This document shows positions 1-7,941 of a stretch of 64,000 bases of DNA, piece by piece. How positions within the stretch are numbered: the stretch's first letter is position 1; every line of letters starts with the position of its first letter. The stretch is from Oceanobacillus iheyensis HTE831 (GTDB taxonomy: Bacteria; Bacillota; Bacilli; Bacillales; Amphibacillaceae), in the NCBI RefSeq assembly GCF_000011245.1, contig NC_004193.1:2768501-2832500 (forward strand), in the 5' to 3' direction. The position numbers were made by a program, and so were the translations under genes. The notes under the pieces are model-generated. The model was not told the origin of the DNA, searched no databases, and saw only the letters and a list, made by a program, of their open reading frames with translations.

Positions 1-297
1 AATTAATGATAGCTCTCTTACTCGATCAGCAGATTGAATTTCTAACAAATCGACCATCATCTGTCCATCCATTTCTTTCGCAACTTGTAGCGTTTCTTTA
101 ATGATAGGATTAGCTGCGAACCCCATTAGAATCGTTTTATCAGGATATAAATCTCTTATTTCTTTTATAATAGAGACTCCATATTCTTTTATTACCCCAG
201 TTCCAACTTCGATAATATCAACATATTGTTTCACACTTTCTAATATACGAATACTTTCTCCACGTGTTAGTCGATCCAATGCTAATTGTAATTTCAT
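1..297 (-). CDS. 3-hexulose-6-phosphate synthase-like protein, 3' end outside window, active-site segment missing
   Basis: Starts with ATG at 297 after a GAGGTGAG ribosome site and runs off the left edge; 99 residues are visible. The N-terminus (MKLQLALDRL, then VDIIEVGTGVIKEYG) is typical of the HPS/KGPDC family of OMP-decarboxylase-like barrels, which join or split ribulose-5-phosphate and formaldehyde, or decarboxylate 3-keto-gulonate-6-phosphate. In the family, PDKxxx is followed by ADxKTMDAG and about 20 more residues before the next strand. Here PDKTIL is joined directly to MGFAANPIIKE and then MMVDLLEIQS, so about 26 residues containing the Asp-x-Lys-x-x-Asp catalytic motif are absent without loss of frame. 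It is the last visible gene of the kdg operon, 15 bp after kdgK. Probably inactive as an HPS; the missing C-terminus cannot be judged. Confidence 0.75.
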   Translation of the reverse strand, partial: MKLQLALDRLTRGESIRILESVKQYVDIIEVGTGVIKEYGVSIIKEIRDLYPDKTILMGFAANPIIKETLQVAKEMDGQMMVDLLEIQSADRVRELSLI

Positions 298-312
298 AAA
301 TTCTCACCTCAA

Positions 313-1263
313 TTACCGCTCTATTCTCTCTATTTCTCCTAGTCGTTCTTGGACATCTTCATAATACGGTAGTCCTTCATTATCACCTGTAATACCAACG
401 ACCATCGATCCTATTGTATTTCCAAATGTAAGTGTCCGCTCTAAAGACCAGTCATGAAGATAGCCATAAAGAATTCCAGCATTAAATCCATCTCCTGCAC
501 CTACCGTATCCACGACTTTGCTAGCTTTAACTGGAGCTGCCTTCATCGTTTCACCTTGAGAATACCCTACTGAACCGTTTTCACCTTGCTTAATCGCTAC
601 ATACGGGATTCCTAATTCTTTACACGTTTCGATAATGTCTACTGGATCCCGTTTTCCAATAATAATGTCCATTTCCTCATCACCAGCTAGTAGAATATCA
701 ACATCTGGCAGTATTTCTAACAATACCTTACGCGCTTGCTCCTTCGACCACATTTTTAAGCGAATATTTGGGTCAAAGGATATTTTAACTCCATGCTTCT
801 TTGCTAAATGTATTGCCTGCTTCCATACTTTTAATGCTCCCTCTCCAATAGCAGGGAATATTCCAGTTAGGTGAAGAATTTTTGCATTTTTAAAGTACGA
901 TTCATTTAGAACATCCGGTGTCATGGATAACGTAGGCGATTTATCACGATAATAAAATGTTCTTACACTACCGTCTTCCATAATTTCTTTAAAATTAATT
1001 GATGTCGGATAATGATCAATAAAATCTATTTCTGATGCATCAATGCCTTCCCCTCTTACAAAATTACGAATAGATTTCCCAAATTCATCATTACCAAGCC
1101 TGGTTATATAACCAGTATCCAGGCCTAATCGAGCGCATCCGATCGCCAAGTTCAACTCTGCTCCACCAATTGTCTTATGAAATCCATTTACAAATTTCAT
1201 CGGTCCAGTAGATGCTGGGTTAAATACTACCATTGCCTCTCCTAACGTTATAATATCTTTCAT
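313..1263 (-). CDS. kdgK: 2-keto-3-deoxygluconate kinase (PfkB family)
   Basis: A 316-residue PfkB/ribokinase-family sugar kinase that phosphorylates 2-keto-3-deoxygluconate to KDPG in the cytoplasm. Visible family signatures are the N-terminal ITLGEAMVVFNP, the substrate-side GGAELNLAIGCARLG, and the C-terminal DTVGAGDGFNAGILYG, which holds the catalytic Asp and anion hole. I chose the ATG at 1263 because GGGAGGGG lies just upstream; an in-frame TTG at 1278 is less likely. KDPG aldolase (4842-5474) is in the same operon and supplies the next step, which supports KDG over other PfkB substrates. Confidence 0.88.
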   Translation of the reverse strand: MKDIITLGEAMVVFNPASTGPMKFVNGFHKTIGGAELNLAIGCARLGLDTGYITRLGNDEFGKSIRNFVRGEGIDASEIDFIDHYPTSINFKEIMEDGSVRTFYYRDKSPTLSMTPDVLNESYFKNAKILHLTGIFPAIGEGALKVWKQAIHLAKKHGVKISFDPNIRLKMWSKEQARKVLLEILPDVDILLAGDEEMDIIIGKRDPVDIIETCKELGIPYVAIKQGENGSVGYSQGETMKAAPVKASKVVDTVGAGDGFNAGILYGYLHDWSLERTLTFGNTIGSMVVGITGDNEGLPYYEDVQERLGEIERIER

Positions 1264-1285
1264 ATAGACCCCTCCCAATTAACTT

Positions 1286-1960
1286 TTATTTTTCCAATAT
1301 GGATAACTCACCGTTATCTGCAACAATTGCTTTATCTACCATATTTATAAAAATCCCAGTTTCGATTACACCTACAATTTGTTTTAATGATCGATGTAAT
1401 GCTTCTGCATCATCGATTTCTTTAAAATCACAATCAATAATATAGTTCTGATTGTCCGAGACAAAAATGTCTTCTTCCACCATCCGCAAATTGGTCTGAC
1501 ATCCAAATTGTTGCAGCCTTTGTTCGGTAGCCTGCCATCCAAATGGTACTACTTCAACTGGTACTGGGAACGATCCTAGCTTCTTTATTTTCTTTTTACC
1601 ACTAGCAATTACGATAAAGGTTTCAGCAACCAAATCGATCATTTTTTCTCTTACTAGTGAGCCGCCCCCACCTTTAACTAAATACAGCTGGTCATCGATC
1701 TCATCTGTTCCGTCAATTGCAATATCAACGTTTTGATAAGTAGCAAAAGTAGTTAAAGGGATTCCAAGCTCCGTTGCTAATCGCTCTGATTTTTTCGACG
1801 CAGGTATCCCTACTACTTGTAATCTCTCTTTTCTCATTCTAGCTGCTAAACAATAGAGAAATTCATTTACGGTTGATCCAGAACCAATTCCAATAACCAT
1901 ACCATCTTTGATATACCTTACCGCTTCTTGTGCTGCAATTTGTTTATCACTGTATTCCAC
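1286..1960 (-). CDS. rpiA: Ribose-5-phosphate isomerase A
   Basis: A 224-residue protein of usual RpiA length that interconverts ribose-5-P and ribulose-5-P. It shows the phosphate-binding GIGSGSTVNEFL near residue 25, DGTDEID near 84 and KGGGGSLVREK near 96, which includes the catalytic Lys region. It sits between the TRAP permease gene and kdgK in one transcriptional run. Presence beside the HPS-like and SIS-domain genes suggests that ribulose-5-P is expected as a pathway product. That link is inferred. Confidence 0.92.
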   Translation of the reverse strand: MEYSDKQIAAQEAVRYIKDGMVIGIGSGSTVNEFLYCLAARMRKERLQVVGIPASKKSERLATELGIPLTTFATYQNVDIAIDGTDEIDDQLYLVKGGGGSLVREKMIDLVAETFIVIASGKKKIKKLGSFPVPVEVVPFGWQATEQRLQQFGCQTNLRMVEEDIFVSDNQNYIIDCDFKEIDDAEALHRSLKQIVGVIETGIFINMVDKAIVADNGELSILEK

Positions 1961-1982
1961 TATAATCGTTCCTTTCTACTAA

Positions 1983-3269
1983 TTAGAATAAGCTAGGATT
2001 AATAAGTTTCGGAATATAGAATGCGATATTCGGGAAAAACGCAATAAATAACAGGACTACTATAACGATCGCAATATAAGGCATGACTGCTATAAAAGAG
2101 CGTTCCGTCGACATATTCCCAATTTTCGCAGCCAACAATAAACATAATCCATATGGTGGTGTAATTAATCCAATTGCTAACGTAATGACGACAATTAATC
2201 CCAAGTGTACGGGATCCATTCCAAATTCCAATGCAGTAGGTAAAATAACAGGAACAAATAAAATCATTGCTGGTATTGCATCCATAAATGTCCCTACAAA
2301 TAAGAAGAAAACGATAATAATTACTATAAATAACCACTCTGCCCCAATATTATTCGCAAAAAATTCTTGAGCCATTGTTCCTAATTGGTAATAGCTCATT
2401 AACTCACCTAATGCACTCGCAGCTGCTAAAGCAAATAAGGATAACGAGCTAAGTGCTAGTGTATCGAATAATATCTTTGGAAAATCTTTGAGTTTCAAAG
2501 TTTTATAGTAAAACATGCAAATAATAATCGTATAAAGTGATGCTACCGCAGCTGCTTCTGTTGCTGTAAAAAATCCGGTGATAATTCCACCAATAATGAT
2601 TACCGGAGTAAGCAATGCTGGAATCGCTTCCAATAACAATTTTAAAAATACTTTAAATTCCACTTTTGCATCTTTCGGATAGTTTCTCTTCAATGCAATG
2701 ATGTAAATAAGAACCATCATTCCAACACCAATTAGAATACCAGGGATAATTCCTCCTAAAAATAAAGCACCGATAGAAGCATTCGTAAGACCAGCAAAAA
2801 TAATCATCGGAATACTTGGGGGAATAACAACGCCAACTGTCGAGGATGCTGCAGTAACCCCTACTGCCGTTTCTTTATCATAGCCCTTTCGTAACATACT
2901 CGGTATTAAAACTTTCCCTACACCAGCAGTATCCGCTTGTGCTGCTCCAGAAACACCAGCAAACATCATAGACACCAATACATTTGCATGAGCAAGCCCT
3001 CCACGTATTGGCCCAACAATAGCTAATGCTAACTCAATCAGCTTCTCTGAGATTTTACCTGAATTCATTAAGTTTGCTGCTAGAATGAATAAAGGAACAG
3101 CTAATAAGACAAAGGAATCAAGACCATTCACCATTTTCATTGCTACTGTAGCTTCTGGTGTATAAGGAATTCCACTGATCCCAAGTAAAGCAACTATTCC
3201 AATAACAAACGCAATTGGTACACCTATAACCATTAATACTAAGAAGATGGCTAATAATAGAAATCCCAT
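1983..3269 (-). CDS. dctM: TRAP transporter large permease, DctM type
   Basis: A 428-residue, very hydrophobic protein with about 12 membrane spans, the usual length for the TRAP large subunit that drives Na+- or H+-coupled uptake. Typical blocks are the N-terminal GIPYTPEATVAMKMVNGLDSFVLLAVPLFILAAN region (about residues 33-67), SGAAQADTAGVGKVLIP and SSTVGVVIPPSIPMIIFAG. Its ATG overlaps the last base of dctQ (position 3269), so the two are translationally coupled. Substrate is probably a hexuronate or related sugar acid, judged only from the kdgK/kdgA neighbours. Confidence 0.92.
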   Translation of the reverse strand: MGFLLLAIFLVLMVIGVPIAFVIGIVALLGISGIPYTPEATVAMKMVNGLDSFVLLAVPLFILAANLMNSGKISEKLIELALAIVGPIRGGLAHANVLVSMMFAGVSGAAQADTAGVGKVLIPSMLRKGYDKETAVGVTAASSTVGVVIPPSIPMIIFAGLTNASIGALFLGGIIPGILIGVGMMVLIYIIALKRNYPKDAKVEFKVFLKLLLEAIPALLTPVIIIGGIITGFFTATEAAAVASLYTIIICMFYYKTLKLKDFPKILFDTLALSSLSLFALAAASALGELMSYYQLGTMAQEFFANNIGAEWLFIVIIIVFFLFVGTFMDAIPAMILFVPVILPTALEFGMDPVHLGLIVVITLAIGLITPPYGLCLLLAAKIGNMSTERSFIAVMPYIAIVIVVLLFIAFFPNIAFYIPKLINPSLF

Positions 3270-3754
3270 TATTCAAATACCTCCTTAGCTTTAATTACAC
3301 GAATGTGCTCTACAAAATGAGAGATAGTGTATATAAGCATGGTAGCAGCCATTACTGGAATTACTAACCAAACATAGCCCATTTTCATTTGTGGTATGGA
3401 CGACCATGTATAATTCCAAAACTCGCTTACTACTTGAACTCCTAATAAGAAAATACATATATTAAATATGAAAAGGATTGCATCATTAAATATACTAAGA
3501 TAAGCTCTTTTTTTGCCTTTCAGCTTTTGAACGAGAAAGTCAAAATTAAAATGCTCTCTACGATTTACCATAACTGCTGCTCCCATAAATACAGCCCAAA
3601 TAAATGAATAATTAGCCGCCTCTTCTGTCCAAATCACTGAAATGCCTAGATGTCGAGTAACGATTTGTAATACAATAATTCCAAAAAACATACAGAGAAA
3701 AATAACACCAATGGTGATTTGTATTTTCTCGATAACATTTGTAATCTTCTTCAT
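3269..3754 (-). CDS. dctQ: TRAP transporter small permease, DctQ type
   Basis: A 161-residue protein with four predicted membrane segments (about residues 13-35, 48-65, 87-107 and 127-150). The WTEEAANYSFIWAVFMGAA block between spans 1 and 2 is diagnostic for DctQ. It pairs with DctM (1-base overlap downstream) and receives substrate from DctP, encoded 19 bp upstream. A strong AGGAGAGGGAG ribosome site precedes the ATG. Confidence 0.9.
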   Translation of the reverse strand: MKKITNVIEKIQITIGVIFLCMFFGIIVLQIVTRHLGISVIWTEEAANYSFIWAVFMGAAVMVNRREHFNFDFLVQKLKGKKRAYLSIFNDAILFIFNICIFLLGVQVVSEFWNYTWSSIPQMKMGYVWLVIPVMAATMLIYTISHFVEHIRVIKAKEVFE

Positions 3755-3773
3755 AATGCTCCCTCTCCTTTCG

Positions 3774-4802
3774 TTATTCTTCTAATTCTCGAATCTGTTG
3801 AAGCAGTCCTTCTACTTCAATTTCTTTAGCAAATTCATTTAAAATTGGTGTTGCTATATCAATGAAAGGCTGACGATCAATTTCATTCACTTCTGCACCA
3901 TCTGCAATTGCTTTTTCCTTATATTCTTCATCTTGTTTCATTGTTGCCTCTCGTTCGGCTACTACAGATGCTTGTGCAGCTTGAGAGATAATTTCTTGTT
4001 GTTCCTTCGTATAATTATCGAACTTCTCGCCATTTGTTAATAAGAAACGAGTCGTGTAATCATGTGCTGTTTCTGTTATATACTTTCCATTACTTGTTGT
4101 GTGATGGGCTTGTTGAACGAAAAACGGATAAGCATTCTCTGAAGAATCTACGACATCCTGTTGTAGACCCTGATATAGCTCACCCCAAGCTATTCCAGAT
4201 GGAATTGCGCCTGTAGCCTTCCAGAAATCAGAAATTACTCCTGAAGTTTGTGTACGCAAGGATACGCCTTCTAAGTCTTCTACTGATTCAATGGGTTTCT
4301 TTCCATAATAATGTCTTACACCTGCGGACCAATAGCCTAGTAGTTTAAATGAATTATCTGATTTTTCATTAATGATTTGTGCCATCTCTTGTCCAACTTC
4401 TCCATCAACTGCCGCTAACCAATGTTCGTAACTATTAAATAGATATGGCGCTGAGAATAAATCTACTTCCCGAATTCCTGTTTGTGTCATAAACCCAGGA
4501 GATGCTAATACGACATCCGCTGCTCCTAGCTGAAGCTTCTCTACTAATTCTGATTCTTCCGTTCCAATTGTACCTGCATGCACTTCTACTTCCATTTTTC
4601 CATCAGATTCTTCTTCCACTACTTCTTTAAACTTGAGTAGTCCCACTTGATATGGATTATCGGGTGAAGTCTGGTTATGAGCAGCAATAATTTTGATTTT
4701 ACCGTCTTTTTCTGCATCAACTTCATCTGTATTGCAAGCAGAAAGTACAAAAGCTATTAAACTGATAACCAACATTATGAAAGCGATTTTATTTTTTCTC
4801 AT
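3774..4802 (-). CDS. dctP: TRAP transporter substrate-binding lipoprotein, DctP type
   Basis: A 342-residue extracytoplasmic binding protein of the DctP family. The signal peptide ends in a lipobox (FVLSAC) near residue 23, so the mature protein should be anchored to the outer face of the membrane. Family blocks include HNQTSPDNPYQVGLLKF, GYWSAGVRHYYG and SLRTQTSGVISDFWKATGA. The conserved Arg that normally contacts the substrate carboxylate lies in the SLRTQ segment. The substrate is not readable from the sequence; operon context points to an acid sugar. Confidence 0.9.
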   Translation of the reverse strand: MRKNKIAFIMLVISLIAFVLSACNTDEVDAEKDGKIKIIAAHNQTSPDNPYQVGLLKFKEVVEEESDGKMEVEVHAGTIGTEESELVEKLQLGAADVVLASPGFMTQTGIREVDLFSAPYLFNSYEHWLAAVDGEVGQEMAQIINEKSDNSFKLLGYWSAGVRHYYGKKPIESVEDLEGVSLRTQTSGVISDFWKATGAIPSGIAWGELYQGLQQDVVDSSENAYPFFVQQAHHTTSNGKYITETAHDYTTRFLLTNGEKFDNYTKEQQEIISQAAQASVVAEREATMKQDEEYKEKAIADGAEVNEIDRQPFIDIATPILNEFAKEIEVEGLLQQIRELEE

Positions 4803-4841
4803 AAAATGTTCCTCCCTCTTGGTGTTTTAGCAATTGTTTTT

Positions 4842-5474
4842 CTAAACTTCTTTTGCGCTTTGAATATATTGTTTCGCACGTTCTGTTAGTTCATCATAAT
4901 CTTCTTTTGTTTGCAGTAACGGAGCATTTACTAAGCTACTTCCTGTTCCAACAGCAAAACTTCCTGCTTTCAAATAATCACCGATATTATCCAAGGTAAT
5001 TCCACCAGTTACCATCGCTTTCACATGTGGTAATGGCCCACGAATATTTTTCACATAGTTTGGACCGACTGCATCGATAGGAAAAATTTTCACCATTCTC
5101 GCACCATGCTCATAGGCAGTTAATACTTCAGTCGGTGTAAATACACCAGGAATATGTTCTACACCATACCGTTGACACATTTCTACTGTTTTTATATTTA
5201 ATGTTGGAGATACGATAAACGTTGCTCCAGCTAAAATTAATGTTCTCGCAGTCTCTGGATCTAGTACTGTACCAGCACCAACTTGAATTTTTTCATTTAC
5301 GTTTTGAACTGCTGTTTTAATTACATTTTCTACATTTGGGGTTTCAGCTGTTATTTCAACATGATGAATCCCACCTTTTGCTAACGCTTCCAAAATAGGT
5401 ACAATATTATCCGAATTTGCTTTTCGGATAACTGCTACTACTTTTTCTTCTTGAATACCTTCTATTACTGACAT
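4842..5474 (-). CDS. kdgA: 2-keto-3-deoxy-6-phosphogluconate aldolase
   Basis: A 210-residue KDPG/KHG aldolase that cleaves KDPG to pyruvate and glyceraldehyde-3-P. Visible features are the N-terminal VVAVIRKAN, VEITAETP at the first catalytic strand, GAGTVLDPE, FIVSPTLN, MVKIFP with the Schiff-base Lys, and the phosphate-binding VTGGITLDNI. Start chosen at ATG 5474, which follows AAGGTGGG; an in-frame GTG 12 bases upstream is possible. The Arg often found in the VExTxRT motif is Glu here, a variation also seen in some Bacillus forms. Confidence 0.9.
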   Translation of the reverse strand: MSVIEGIQEEKVVAVIRKANSDNIVPILEALAKGGIHHVEITAETPNVENVIKTAVQNVNEKIQVGAGTVLDPETARTLILAGATFIVSPTLNIKTVEMCQRYGVEHIPGVFTPTEVLTAYEHGARMVKIFPIDAVGPNYVKNIRGPLPHVKAMVTGGITLDNIGDYLKAGSFAVGTGSSLVNAPLLQTKEDYDELTERAKQYIQSAKEV

Positions 5475-5487
5475 AAATAATCCCACC

Positions 5488-6048
5488 TTATTCTAAATTA
5501 GTATGTTTTTGGTTTAGACTTTCCACAGTACGGTTAGCTGGATACGTATCTAATAAATACACCACGATGGCATCTAATAATAGATGCGCCGATTGATCAA
5601 ATTGACTACCCAGTGGTTGAATTGTCTCTGGTTCCTGCGGCAAACGCTTTTTAGTGGCAGCAGGGACACGTACGATATACGTACTTTGAGAGCCAATTGC
5701 CGATTCTTTGTTTGTGGTTACTAAAGCTACTTTCGCATCAATTTCCTTTGCTTTTTTTGCATAGTTTAATAATGAAGATGTTCCCCCTGATCCAGAAATT
5801 AATATCAGTAAATCATTTGATTCAAGACTAGGTGTATTTGTTTCTCCAACAATATAAATCTGATAGCCACTATGCATAAGGCGCATACCAAACATCTTTC
5901 CAACTAACCCAGAGCGTCCGGTACCCGCAATAAATACGCGGGATGCTTGTTGGATACCTTCCGCTAATTCAATTAGTTCAGCTTCATTAACTTGTCCAAG
6001 TACTTCCTGAATTTCTTTAGCGATAGTATTTACTTTTTGTTTCATCAT
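5488..6048 (-). CDS. hxlB: 6-phospho-3-hexuloisomerase-like SIS-domain protein
   Basis: A 186-residue single-SIS-domain protein matching the PHI/HxlB family in length and layout. It shows FIAGTGRSGLVGKMFGMRL near residue 40, followed by ISGSGGTSSLL and PQEPETIQPLGSQFDQ near the C-terminal third. PHI converts hexulose-6-P to fructose-6-P and normally works with HPS. Here the HPS-like partner lies at the far end of the same operon (1-297) and is missing its active-site stretch. The isomerase itself looks intact. It may act on another ketose phosphate. Confidence 0.82.
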   Translation of the reverse strand: MMKQKVNTIAKEIQEVLGQVNEAELIELAEGIQQASRVFIAGTGRSGLVGKMFGMRLMHSGYQIYIVGETNTPSLESNDLLILISGSGGTSSLLNYAKKAKEIDAKVALVTTNKESAIGSQSTYIVRVPAATKKRLPQEPETIQPLGSQFDQSAHLLLDAIVVYLLDTYPANRTVESLNQKHTNLE

Positions 6049-6067
6049 CCTTATCTTTCCTTTCTGT

Positions 6068-7069
6068 TCAACACGATTTTCTCCGATTCACCATTGGTTC
6101 GAAACGGAAGGTTTCCATTGTACTTCTATCTTGTGGATTTTTGATTTGTGTAAATAATAGTTCAGCTGCTTTCTTTCCCATTTCAAAAGCTGGCTGTGAA
6201 ATTGTTGTTAATGCTGGCTGATAAAATTCTGCAAACGAGACATCATCAACATTTACTAATGCTACATCTTCTGGAATTCGGATATGTTGATGATTCATAA
6301 ATGTTAATACTTCGTGTAAAACTCGATCATTTATCGCAAAAATGGCATCAGGGGCTTTAGTTAACTGAAAAAGCTCCGTCAGCTTTTTTTGAATTTCACT
6401 AATTTCACCACAAGCAATATATTCATCAGGCAATGATACCCCATGTTTAGCTAGTTCATTTTTAAAACCAATTAATCTTTCCATTCTTGGTGTCAAATTT
6501 TCTTTTAAAGGTGGAGTTACGATGGCTGGTCGTTGATAATCTTTTAGTAAATCGACTGCTAGTGTTGCAGCTTTATCGTTATCGAGTAATACAGTAGGTA
6601 TATCTAATCCATCTACCAATCTATCCATAAATACGAGTGGATATTGTTCCTCTAAAAGACCTTGATAAAGCGCAACATTGTCACCGGTTGGAAAAGCAAT
6701 GATTCCGTCTACTTGTTTTGCCCGAAGCATATCAATATAGGTTTTCTCTTTATCAGGATTGTCGTCTGCATTACATACAATGACATGAAATCCTTTCTCA
6801 TGGCAGAAATCTTCTATTGCTCGGATGACCTGTGTGGAAAATACATGAAGAATATTTGCCACAATAACCCCAATGGTAGTCGAGGATTTTTGTTTCAAAC
6901 TTCTGGCCACCATGTTGGGACTATACTTTAACTCTTTGATTGCGGACTGAATTTTTTCTTTTGTTTTCTGTCCCATATAATCATAACGTCCGTTCAAATA
7001 CTGTGATACTGTGCTTTTTGAAACGCCTGCATGTATCGCAACATCTGAGATTGTGATTCTTTTTGTCAT
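6068..7069 (-). CDS. LacI-family transcriptional regulator of the kdg/TRAP operon
   Basis: A 333-residue LacI/GalR regulator. Residues 1-50 form the helix-turn-helix and hinge helix (ITISDVAIHAGVSKSTVSQYLNGR, then YSPNMVARSLKQK); the rest is a periplasmic-binding-protein-like sensor domain. It is the first gene of the operon, so it probably controls itself as well as the genes from hxlB to the HPS-like gene. Three palindromes with central CG lie in its own promoter (7093-7152). The inducer may be KDG or KDPG; that is inference. Confidence 0.9.
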   Translation of the reverse strand: MTKRITISDVAIHAGVSKSTVSQYLNGRYDYMGQKTKEKIQSAIKELKYSPNMVARSLKQKSSTTIGVIVANILHVFSTQVIRAIEDFCHEKGFHVIVCNADDNPDKEKTYIDMLRAKQVDGIIAFPTGDNVALYQGLLEEQYPLVFMDRLVDGLDIPTVLLDNDKAATLAVDLLKDYQRPAIVTPPLKENLTPRMERLIGFKNELAKHGVSLPDEYIACGEISEIQKKLTELFQLTKAPDAIFAINDRVLHEVLTFMNHQHIRIPEDVALVNVDDVSFAEFYQPALTTISQPAFEMGKKAAELLFTQIKNPQDRSTMETFRFEPMVNRRKSC

Positions 7070-7092
7070 AATATACCCCTTCTATCTCTATA

Positions 7093-7152
7093 ACTAAAAC
7101 GGTTTAGTAAATCGATTTAGTAACAGTATAAAATAAATGTAACCGTTTTACA
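7093..7152. promoter_or_regulatory. Three LacI-type operator palindromes
   Basis: Site 1 at 7093-7108 reads ACTAAAACGGTTTAGT. Site 2 is centred on the perfect palindrome TAAATCGATTTA at 7108-7119. Site 3 at 7138-7152 reads TGTAACCGTTTTACA and overlaps the -35 box. All have the central CG typical of LacI-family operators. Sites 1 and 2 lie downstream of the -10 where they would block elongation or open-complex formation. Site 3 also resembles a weak CcpA box (12 of 14). Confidence 0.65.
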
Positions 7153-7153
7153 A
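7125..7153 (-). promoter_or_regulatory. Sigma-A promoter of the lacI-hxlB-kdgA-TRAP-rpiA-kdgK operon
   Basis: On the minus strand, TTGTAA (7148-7153) and TATACT (7125-7130) are separated by exactly 17 bases. This is a good vegetative promoter pointing into the regulator gene, whose ATG is at 7069. Confidence 0.75.
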
Positions 7154-7228
7154 TACTAATTTTTGGATGACAGTTTTGGATTATTCTTTTGAAATGAGAT
7201 ATTGCACTATCCCAAATACAAATATAAA

Positions 7229-7520
7229 AAGAGGCTGAGACAAAAGTATTTAATCAAAAGACAAATCCAAAATTATTGGACTATAAAAACCCGCTTCAGA
7301 AATATACAGCGCTTATCCTAAGGCGGCTGGCGAGCCTCGGATGCTTATGCATCGGGGTCTCCCCTAGGCCTTGCTTCCATAGGACAAGGAAGACTGCGAC
7401 AGCATTACATCGCACGCAGAAAATCGTTTTTTTGATTTTCAAGGAGTCTCCGTATATTTCTTACGCTTATTCTAGCTTTCATTCGTCTTTTGACTAGCAC
7501 TTTTTGTTATGTCCCAGCCA
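7229..7520. repeat. Long form of the GAGACA inverted-repeat element
   Basis: The ends pair: GGCTGAGACAAAA on the left and TTTTGTTATGTCCCAGCC on the right, with an inner pair TCAAAAGAC/GTCTTTTGA. About 200 bases of unrelated-looking sequence fill the middle. The right arm, read on the minus strand, matches the left half of the short element at 34482-34580 (GACATAA, TCAAAAGACGAATG). It lies directly after the gene at 7532-7810 and may serve as its terminator. Confidence 0.6.
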
Positions 7521-7531
7521 ACTTTTATTAA

Positions 7532-7810
7532 TTACCATCCGTATGGTGGATAGTATCCATACGGGGGATATGGGGGATATGGAGGGTAGTAATAAGGTGC
7601 TGATAATAATTCACCTGCTAATAAACCTCCTGCTAATCCCCCTATAAATGGCGCTCCGCCAAATCCAAAAAATGGCCCTCCAAATCCTCCGTGAAAACCA
7701 TGTCCCCCATGAAAACCTGGTCCATGAAAGCCTCCACCATGAGGTCTTGACTCTATATACGTTTCATAAGGTTCCACATAATCGTTTTGATCAAATTGAT
7801 AGTTATTCAA
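7532..7810 (-). CDS. Small Gly/His/Tyr/Pro-rich protein, possibly spore-surface
   Basis: A 92-residue protein starting at TTG 7810 after AGAGGG. The N-terminal 24 residues are polar, then come runs of GFHG/GGFGGP, a hydrophobic block APFIGGLAGGLLAGELL (about residues 53-69), and a tail of PPYPPYPPYGYYPP repeats. The hydrophobic block is shared with the collagen-like protein at 34089-34445 (APFVGGLAGGLLGSALF), so the two are paralogues. Such Gly/Tyr/Pro-rich small proteins in bacilli are often spore coat or surface proteins; I have no direct evidence for that here. Confidence 0.7.
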   Translation of the reverse strand: MNNYQFDQNDYVEPYETYIESRPHGGGFHGPGFHGGHGFHGGFGGPFFGFGGAPFIGGLAGGLLAGELLSAPYYYPPYPPYPPYGYYPPYGW

Positions 7811-7941
7811 TTTGTAATCCCTCTTTCCTCCAAAATATATATCTTTCTAATATATTCTATGCAAATGTCTATATTTTGGATGGGCGAATTTTGATTACAA
7901 ATCCAATGTACCAACGAGCAAAGGTAATATTAAATATTTAT

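Noticed and set aside
7276..7497. 73-residue plus-strand open frame
   Set aside because: It lies within the GAGACA repeat element; no ribosome site and unlike a protein.
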